NCBI GenBank assembly: GCA_942159475.1
Contig: OW804097.1
Span: forward strand, 58,982,986-59,046,985
Source of the DNA: Sthenelais limicola
Lineage: Eukaryota; Annelida; Polychaeta; Phyllodocida; Sigalionidae
DNA length: 64,000 nt
Reading direction: 5' to 3'
In this document: positions 56,140-64,000 of the stretch, in pieces
Numbering within the stretch: position 1 is the stretch's first letter
How the letters are laid out: every line of letters begins with the position of its first letter
Made by a program: the position numbers and the translations under genes
Notes under the pieces: generated by a model
Database searches by the model: none
Told to the model about the DNA's origin: nothing
The model's input: the letters and a program-made list of their open reading frames with translations, nothing else

Positions 56140-59100
56140 ATGGACCTCAAATCAAGAAATATCCACCTCTCTGAACGTGTCTACTCAAATATAGACCCAA
56201 AGACTAGAGAGCGACTGACTGGGCGTCGCGCACCGAAACAAAGACAATTTTACCTGCTGGTATTCTTTACCTTAGCAGTATGTTTCTTCTTCACGGGAGT
56301 TCTGCTCCTTCAGTTCTGGCCTCGCGCTTCTGAAGAACAGGAGGGCGTAGAGAAGAGGGATGTAGAGTACCCTAAAGAAATTGTTATTACCGCAGGAAGC
56401 ATTTTGGCTCAACCTCGAAACGAAGACTGCACATTTCATACATGTTTTGATGTCTATCACTGTGGGTACAACGATGACAACAGAATTAGCGTCTATATTT
56501 ACCCCAGCGTGGAATACACGGACGAAGATGGGATGCCTGTCAGTCTGCCTCTCTCCAAGGAGTACCATGAGATACTGGAGACTGTGATGGACAGTATTTA
56601 TTACACGACAGATCCTGACAAAGCCTGCCTCTTCCTGCCACCCATCGACCTCCTCAATCAGAATAACATTCGCTTGAAGGAGACTTCCAAAATATTGGCT
56701 ACTCTCCCGAGGTTTGTTTTGAACTATTTACTTAGTTTAAAATAATACTTGAATAATAGTTTATTTGTGAAAAGGTTTCATGTGTATGAAAAGTTGACTA
56801 ATTGGTGAACGGGTTTCTGGATGATATCCAGTTCTTTCAGCAGTTACCATAAAAGATAGTCACAAGTATCACAAGCCAATAGAGATTAAAGAGAAACTAC
56901 GTTTATACTTTTATTTTCAGAAATCATAACGTATGAAATGGGAAACTGTTTCTCGGTTTATTTATAGATATTTTCTTACCTATATGTGATCATGATCGAT
57001 GCCTTTTACTCAAAATCCTTAAAAGTCGACTGGACTTATGTTATGTTGCAGATGGAATGAGGGTATAAATCATTTACTGTTCAACATGCTGCCTGGGTCT
57101 ACCCCAGACTACAACACCACCCTAGACGTCAACCACGATCACGCTATCCTTGCGGGCGGAGGTTTCTCCACGTGGTCTTACCGATACGGTTACGACGTCT
57201 CTATTCCCATTTACAACCCTCTAACTGTGAACTCAAGGCTCAATGAATATTCTAGGTAATTACCACCTTTTTTTTTCTCTTTGTAAGTATTATATTTATC
57301 GGGGGGGGGGGGATCCAGCTCATTTTAGACGAGATTTTAAAGAGATTGGTTTAAAAGACGCATATGGCATAACCTTATAGAGATAGTTGTTTTCATGCGT
57401 TGCCATTGAAAAAACCCTACAAAATTGGAGCAATCTAAGAACAATAATCTGTGACGATTTCCATTCGTTAATTTACACAGATCGTCAAGGTAAGGATTAT
57501 CCTAGATACTTCACTTGGTGAGACTAGTGTATGTTACCTTGTTTGTTGACATATAGATATTAATTAAAAAAAAGAACAATAATGTGAATATTTATTGTCC
57601 AAATCACATATGGTTTATTAATGCAGGGGTGACCGTCGATGGCTGCTGATCTCGTCCCAGTTCGGCATGCACTCTGAGTACTACGAGGAGCTGGCCCTGC
57701 TCGCCAAGCACCACTCAGGCTTCCTGCTCCTGGACAAATGTGAGGAGGGCAACCTGACTCAGCGATGTCACGCTACCTCAGGGGAAACATACAGCTACCC
57801 AGATATCTTGCAGGTTGGCAAGTCTTTCCTAATTATATTTCAAATAATTCAATTCATACATGAATATGTATTACAGTAAAATTACATTCTTGCTCATCAA
57901 TTCCATTCATATCTAGAGATTTGGTACCTTTGATACCAGTCGAAAATCATTTCCCATTTCGCTTTTTTAAAAGCCTGTTTAAAATTCGATGTACCTATAA
58001 ACCTATAGAAAATTTGTGGAATGTCAAACTTTGTTTTCTCTTGGTAATTTGATTATACATTTTTTTTCTTAAAAGAAATAGGAAGAACTGAATTTGTGTT
58101 CAGATATCATCTTTTCTGGGTCAAATAAACATTTTAATGAATAACAGCGACTTTGTCTTTGTCTAGGATTCGACCTTCTGCCTGATAATACGGGGCGCGC
58201 GGCTGGGACAGACGGCCCTGTTTGATGCCATGATGGCCGGGTGTATCCCCGTCATCGTGGCCGATGGCTACGTACCGCCATATGAGGAAGTAATCGATTG
58301 GAAAAGGTGAGCTTGCTGCAGGACCTGAATATTGTTTGCCCTGTATACATAAACATATGTGATGTTGATATAATTATTGAAATATATCAAATATTGAGTA
58401 TCGAAAGTTGGAACTTGCGACCAATCTCTTCTGAGCTACCTCCCTTAAAATCTCAAATCTCAATCAGTTGTTCAAGACGAGAGTCGTCACGGGAAAAGGC
58501 ATTTTTCAAATAACATGAAAGTGAGTACATTTCTGTGTACATGGATTTATTCTACTTGCATTTTTCTTTCGCAGAGCGTCTGTTGTCCTGAGAGAAGAAA
58601 TCTTACCGCAGATCATAACCACATTGTCTAAGATCACCAAGGGACACGTAGACTCGCTGAGACAGCAGGCAAGGTTTATCTGGGAGACTTATTTCAGTTC
58701 CATGCGAGCCATCACCATGACCACGCTGCAAATAATCAACGATCGCGTCTTCCCTTATGCTGCCAAAAAGTATGATGAATGGAATGAAACGCCCGCTCGG
58801 GTAAGTGTACAACAAAATCTTTTTTAAAAAATTTGTAATTTGTTTATCGTCAACAGGGACGCAAAAAAATCGGTATTTTTGAAAACTTTCAAAAGTTGTC
58901 AAATCTACCCCAAAATACCACCATTTGTAACCATATTTCGTAAGGTTTCACAATCTGATTGAAATTTCGTCTACGTTGTCGGAAAAATAAAATTCTCAAA
59001 CTATTCTGTACGGGTAATAAAGGCCTTATTCGCACGATTGTTGCGAGTCACCTCTATTAGGTGGCAGCACCATGAGATGAGAAGGTGCCTGGATCGCGCT

Positions 59101-62100
59101 CATATGTAATCATGTAGGGACTGAGGACGCCACCAGTATAGCGCTACTAAGGGCGCCAGGGATACAAGATTTTTTTTTTCAAAAAAACTTCCTAAAAAGT
59201 CAAAATTATCAAAAGAAACTTCCCAGCCTCTATTTTTTTGGTCCTCAAATGTTTGTCATTGAATCGGTTTAAAATATCCTGCACAGGTAGGAGAGACCCA
59301 CCCTGAATAATCAGATTTTACTTGGTTTTCCTCCCGAAAATATTCAGTATCTTTTGAATGACCCAACTTCTATTCCTACGTGGGGAATTCTCTTTACTTC
59401 TACGACCTGTTACCTGTGGGAATTGTTGCCATAAACTCCTATTATCATTATCAAATATATTTGAACCAAAGTGTCCAAACTAGTCAATTAGAGGTCAAAA
59501 CCACACTGACTTTCACCCATTTCTGCAACTTTCTACTCAAAGAAAAAATAGTGAATCTCTGAACTGTCACGTATCTGAGGCTCCAATTCATATCTGAGGC
59601 TCCAATTCATATCTGAGGCTCCAACTACAGTTGTTGTAGTTCTTTCGAGTCGTTTAGACGTCTTAAAAATTGTATCTGTATGGTGGTTTACTTTCAGCCG
59701 GCGGTGATGAATCCACTCTTCCTGCCCGTACATCCGTCGCGTACGATGGGTTTTACTGCCGTCATATTGACGTACGACCGACTCGAGTACCTGTTCAGGG
59801 TCATTCAGAGAGTGGCCCAGGTTCCCTCACTTACTAAAGTACTCGTAGTGTGGAACAACCAACAGAAGGCCCCTCCACAAGGTGGGTTGACAGTTGTTCT
59901 CTCCTATGTGTGAAGCTTTGATTTTGATTAATGATCGTATTTTGATTAAAGATCGTATTCAGGGATGCAAGTCTTCAGTATTTGTACTGAAATCAGTATT
60001 TTGAACTTTCATAATTGTCAAATCTCCCCGAAATTCGACCATGTATAACCAAATTTCGTCAAAATTTTCAAAAAGTAAACTTCTCAAAATCTGATTTATG
60101 TTCTTTTGGTCATTAAAGATATGGTTGTCTTTTAATCTCTTAAAAATATTTTGTTCATGTAGTAGAGGCCCTAACTTATAAGAAATCACTCCTCTTCGAA
60201 AACTTTAAGTATTTTTGGCATACATCGACATGGATACCTGCGTATTTAATGTTCTCTTCCTTCATTCAACACTAACATGACAATGTCCCCTCAGTCTGAA
60301 ACTGAATTTGTAAATTGTAAAATGTAAATTGCCAAAAAATTAGTCAGGACTAAAAGAGTCATGGTATAATCTGGTGTTATGATTATTGCTGGTGAACTGC
60401 TATAGCCATACATAATCAGGTACGAGGGGCTCATCTTCATATTGGTGCCATTCACTAAAACCATACCTTCTTGGAGTATAGAGCATATTACCTGAGATAT
60501 CTGGTTAAAGTGTACCTTTATTTGCAGCCAGTGTGTGGCCGAAAATCAGCAAACCATTAAAGGTGGTACAAACGCGCCAAAATAAGCTGAGCAACAGGTT
60601 CTACCCATACGATGAGATAGAGACTGAAGCCATACTGGCCTTGGATGACGACATCATTATGCTGACACCTGATGAGATCGAGTTCGGCTATGAGGTGTGT
60701 CATTCAGTCAGTCAGAGTTCCCATAGTTGTCCTTATTGAATCAGGGTTCGTACCGAACCTCGAACTCCTTGAGAAAGTCCTTGAATTTTATTTCATTTTT
60801 TTCAAGCCTTGAATGTACTTGAATTCTGCACAAATGACTTGAAATCATGGAGAATTGTACTCCAGGCTTAGATGTCAAAGCTGACTGTTCACAGAAGCTA
60901 TTTCATCAATAAAAAATTTAGAAGAATTATAGTGAAGTTATCAAAATCACTATTGTATCCAGTTTCTTTGGTCCTACTGCATCCCTGGCCTTGAAGCCCT
61001 TAAAAAGTCCGCGATTTATATCATGTCCAAAGAGTACAAATCCTGATATATATTGATGAGTTTTAAAATTTCTTTTATATGTTCAATAGTTTTAATTCTG
61101 TGAAATAAACGGTACATACCTAATATGATCATAAATTGTATATGTGTACATCTGAACTATAATGCATAAATCTGTAAATGTTGTATGTTTACAGGGGCTA
61201 GTGAAAAACCCCGAAAGGGGGACTTTGTTTACCCAGTCACAATAAGAAATTCTTTTAGAAAAATAAAAATTATTGCACTCTTTATAAATTACCATGTCAC
61301 TTATTCATGTCCTCCTCGCATCTCCACCATGTGAACACTAATGCCTTGTACTTTCTCATAATGTAATGTATTGTGATTGTTCCAGGTGTGGCGAGAGTTC
61401 CCAGACCGCCTGGTGGGCTTCCCCTCCCGCCTGCATCTGTGGGACAATGCCACTAACAGGTGGCGCTACGAGTCGGAGTGGACGAGTCAGATCTCCATCG
61501 TGCTCACTGGCGCCGCCTTCCATCATAAGGTACAACTAACACCCACATTACAACTGACCAAACATGTTGTTTTCATGATGATAGTTTTGAACCAGAGAAA
61601 TCATATTATTTGTAAGGGTGTGGTGTCATATATTAGATATCATTATTTAGTTTGTTTAATTTTATTGCTTACATATAGAGAGTGAATGTGCCTCTTGTAT
61701 GTGTTCCTGCTTTTATTTCCTTTTTTGTAAAAAAGGTAAAAAGATCTTTAGGTAGGGTAATGCTTTTCTATGTAAGGCGGTGGAGGTGGGGGTAAACTGA
61801 TAAAAACCTTTTTTTGAAAGGGGGATGGGTGGGTCACCAGGTAGAATGAACCAAGCCATCCCTCCCTCCATCTCCATTTATATCTTATTAGACAGTCACT
61901 CTCTTAGTATAGCAATCTTTTTTCTATAATGGTAACGGCTGGTAGACTTGGATTTTAACCAGAAGCCGGGTTACCCATTTGTCGATCTCATACTTGTAAA
62001 ACTTCAGACAAATAAAGTATAATTCAATTCAATATATGTTCGTGTTTGCAGTACTACAGCTACCTGTACACCAACTCCATGCCGGGCAACATCAAGGCCT

Positions 62101-62399
62101 GGGTGGACGACCACATGAACTGTGAGGACATCGCCATGAACTTCCTCATCTCCAACCTCACCGGCAAGCCCGCCATCAAGGTTGCTCCCAGACAGAAGTT
62201 CAAATGCCCCGAATGTCAGAACTACGGGCTGTCAGCCGACCTGGTCCACATGGTCGAGAGGTCTGAGTGTGTTAACAAGTTTGCTGAGATATATGGCTGT
62301 ATGCCACTCAAAACTGTAGAGTTTAGAGCCGACCCTGTTCTTTATAAAGATAATTTCCCCGAAAAACTCAAACGCTATAATGAAATTGGGTCCCTGTAG
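56140..62399 (+). CDS. EXT2: Exostosin-2, heparan sulfate co-polymerase subunit; nine coding exons
   Basis: Coding exons read by splice consensus and frame: 56140-56711, 57052-57255, 57627-57813, 58167-58306, 58575-58800, 59698-59881, 60528-60694, 61386-61529 and 62052-62399. They sum to 2172 nt, 723 residues plus TAG; human EXT2 is 718. Every intron starts GT and ends AG, and all phases agree. The start is the ATG at 56140 (purine at -3, G at +4), just after an acceptor at 56111. Seen: a type II membrane anchor at residues about 37-60; a Cys-rich stretch at about 97-108 opening the GT47 exostosin domain (to about 400); RGARLGQ at 330-336; then a GT64 domain with TYDR at 468-471, VVWNN at 493-497, the acidic triad DDD at 544-546 (metal/UDP-sugar site), [11 protein letters not shown] near 629-639, and a paired-Cys loop at 660/663. 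Known of the family: EXT1-EXT2 in the ER/Golgi adds alternating GlcA and GlcNAc to heparan sulfate, and the EXT2 GT64 domain carries the GlcNAc-transferase activity. No frameshift or missing core residue was seen. Confidence 0.97.
57301..57312 (+). repeat. Poly-G run in EXT2 intron
   Basis: About twelve consecutive G 45 bases into the intron after the second coding exon. It is likely length-variable. Confidence 0.8.
58855..59345 (+). repeat. Family I dispersed repeat, interrupted, in an EXT2 intron
   Basis: 58855-58990 (GGGACGCAAAAAAATCGG..., GTCAAATCTACCCCAAA) and 59165-59345 match the first and last parts of the repeat seen intact at 59955-60215 and 5282-5530. About 170 bp of GC-richer sequence (59020-59160, AGGTGGCAGCACCATGAG) splits the two halves. 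It looks like an insertion into an older repeat. Confidence 0.55.
59571..59626 (+). repeat. Three tandem 19-bp repeats in an EXT2 intron
   Basis: ATCTGAGGCTCCAATTCAT is repeated three times, the last copy incomplete, about 70 bp before the acceptor of the sixth coding exon. Confidence 0.85.
59955..60215 (+). repeat. Family I dispersed repeat in an EXT2 intron
   Basis: Starts near AGGGATGCAAGTCTTCAG, then GTCAAATCTCCCCGAAAT, and ends in a region like TAGTAGAGGCCCTAACTT. The same order of blocks occurs at 5282-5530 and, broken, at 58855-59345. Two copies sit in consecutive EXT2 introns. Confidence 0.6.
60755..61030 (+). repeat. Probable interspersed element with AGTCCTTGAA-type ends in an EXT2 intron
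   Basis: The left side carries CTCCTTGAGAAAGTCCTTG and further CTTGAA copies. The right side carries CCTTGAAGCCCTTAAAAAG. This makes a pair of related motifs around about 250 bp of AT-rich sequence, with no coding capacity. Family assignment is open. Confidence 0.4.
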
Positions 62400-63767
62400 T
62401 ACTGGTATACTGTAAGTATTTTTTTATTATTGGATATATAGGTAAATAATATCACAGGTGATATATAGTATATATACATGTATGTATAATTGTTGGTGGA
62501 TCTTGGAGTCCAGTAACTGGATGATGACAATATGATTTCCATAATTTAGTATATGTTACAGGAAAAAAGGGTCTTAAGAATTTCCGCGGTTCGTTAAATT
62601 CGGGTTTACCTTTTTGAGGTGATTAAAATTCCGGGAAATATTTGGTCATTAAAAATTAATTCGATATCTTGGAACACATGTGATACACACAGTTTCAAAT
62701 ATATATATATATTGTTCAGACAGTTAGAGGGAAAAACTAAAGCATTCAGACTGATGGACTCTTGAGTGGACTGTTTGATATATTTTGAGATCTTTATTTC
62801 TGAAACAAATTGAAAGCGCTTATAACATCCCTTTACTTTGTCACTTAGAATTCGTTGAAAGGTTATTAAAAATCATGTGAATCAGTTATTAAATTCAAAG
62901 TGTTTTGGACCGCGGGAACCCTGTAATCATAGGTAAATGTTATCACAGGTGATATATAATTGTTGGTGGATTTTGGAGAAAAAAGTCCAATAAGTATATG
63001 ATGGCAAAATGAGTTCCAATACTTTAGTAGGTTACAGATAAAAAGAGTTTTAAGCATTTTTAATATTTGGAAAGATGGGATCAAGCTGATTCCTACGATG
63101 TTAACCCTTTAGAAAATCTCTTAACTACTTTGACTATTTTTTTTCGTGGCAGTCTTGTAATTTGTTGCGTGTATTCATACGACTAAAAGCGCTAAGCATT
63201 CATAAATGCGAACATTCCTAAAATAGTTCTCGTGGAAAAAAAACATTGGGACAATTTTTCCGTCCTCACTCATTTTTCTGCGATGCATGACATATTTGTG
63301 ATCATATAATATTGCTCTGCGGTTACCTTTTAGATATTCGAAGATTTGAAACTCATTCGTAGATTGGCTTGATTTCTCGTTGATCAGTTCCTGGTTTTCA
63401 ATTAATATTGTATTCCAATAAATACTCGATGGTGGCTCAATATATTGTGAGTCAAGACACATCAAAACACACCAGAAAGTATTAAAATTCAACAATTTTC
63501 TTAGGCCATAAATACTCAGTCGCTAAGGAACACACAATGTTTTATTTTTCATGATGCTTTTCATTTGCTCACTTTTGTATTATCTTTAATTGCAAACTTT
63601 AATGAATCTCGTGAATTATATCGAAATTCACCCCAAAATGTTCCAATATTATGTTACAATTTCTTCCACTAGCCGAAGATGAAGCTATGTTTTATTTACA
63701 AAAGGACATCATTCATTCACAAATATATATTAGTCCCATGCAGTGATAAAATATATGTATCAAATTG
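62400..63767 (+). other. EXT2 3' UTR and downstream flank with an internal duplication
   Basis: Follows the EXT2 stop codon. 62443-62583 and 62932-63061 are diverged direct copies sharing ATCACAGGTGATATATA, TAATTGTTGGTGGAT and the order of blocks after them. The second runs into a family H-like end (63060-63105, minus). Possible poly(A) signals: ATTAAA at 62648 and 62865, AATAAA at 63417-63422. None can be chosen by sequence alone. Confidence 0.5.
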
Positions 63768-63984
63768 TCAGATAATGTACAATCGACAGCTCTAAACATA
63801 TAGTAAATTCTGAAAAATTAGGGTGAAAATGGTCAATACTCAACTAGGTATATCTGAGTAAATTTGATATTGTGTTGATTCAACCAATATGTTCAGTTAT
63901 GTTGAACTGTATTTTGAACCTATTTTCTGCCTTAGATTTGGGTTATTTGAGAGGGTTGGTTAAGGTGAATTGTACATGTTCTGA
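63768..63984 (-). mobile_element. Family A MITE-like element, complete
   Basis: Bounded by TCAGATAATGTACAATCG and AATTGTACATGTTCTGA. The interior matches the other copies (CTAGGTATATCTGAGT, GGGTTATTTGAGAGG). The terminal repeat continues outward as GATGACCTGACCC. Confidence 0.85.
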
Positions 63985-64000
63985 TGACCTGACCCTTATG

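Overview
This is animal nuclear DNA, AT-rich, with exactly one gene I can defend. An intron-split copy of EXT2 (exostosin-2, a heparan sulfate co-polymerase subunit) occupies about 54.4-62.4 kb on the + strand. Nine coding exons join in frame to 723 codons plus stop, using consensus GT/AG junctions and compact introns of 0.27-0.9 kb. The protein is close to the human one along its whole length. Together with dense short inverted-repeat transposons, long purine/pyrimidine microsatellites and frequent TAGGCCTA palindromes, this suggests a marine invertebrate (echinoderm, hemichordate, cephalochordate or lophotrochozoan). I cannot fix the phylum from sequence alone.

Layout. 0-54 kb is a gene-poor flank. 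It is built mainly from repeated copies of a few small non-autonomous DNA elements, none with a transposase ORF. The names are mine. Family A is about 200-220 bp, with ends TCAGAAAATGTACAAT, inside a slightly longer terminal repeat. Family B is about 300-370 bp, with ends TTAAAGCTGCATTCTCAG, and sits at TTAA. Family C is about 180 bp, with ends TCTAGGCTCAGAG. D is a 1.03-kb element with ends GGGGTGCCTCCACTGG. E is about 340-400 bp, with ends CAATAGGGGATTTGCATG. F is a 1.02-kb element made of CACGAATT-type palindromes. G is a 1.1-kb element with ends AAGGCAAACGCTACTA at TTAA. H is a roughly 130-bp dispersed repeat, I is an intronic/intergenic dispersed repeat, J has ends around TAAATCGGAAACACACC, and K is an element of about 750 bp. 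Many copies are nested: F and C in J, D in B, B in A, H in A and in B, and probably K in A.

Between them lie large (GGA)n/(CCT)n and (GA)n tracts, GATA arrays and several minisatellites. One minisatellite (50.46-51.17 kb) seems to have been made from the end of a family B element. A few stretches have neither repeats nor ORFs and look like candidate regulatory DNA: 14.73-15.08, 17.74-18.03, 19.38-19.43, 30.95-31.40 and 36.83-37.13 kb.

54.16-54.55 kb is a CpG-richer, CCAAT- and YY1-motif-bearing stretch with a perfect splice donor. It is the probable promoter and 5' non-coding exon of EXT2. The coding exons follow, then about 1.4 kb of downstream/3' UTR sequence with an internal duplication, and a final family A copy at the right edge.

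No RNA gene, CRISPR array, viral gene or bacterial-type system was found. Most ORFs over 60 codons are read-throughs of low-complexity DNA or of the small transposons.
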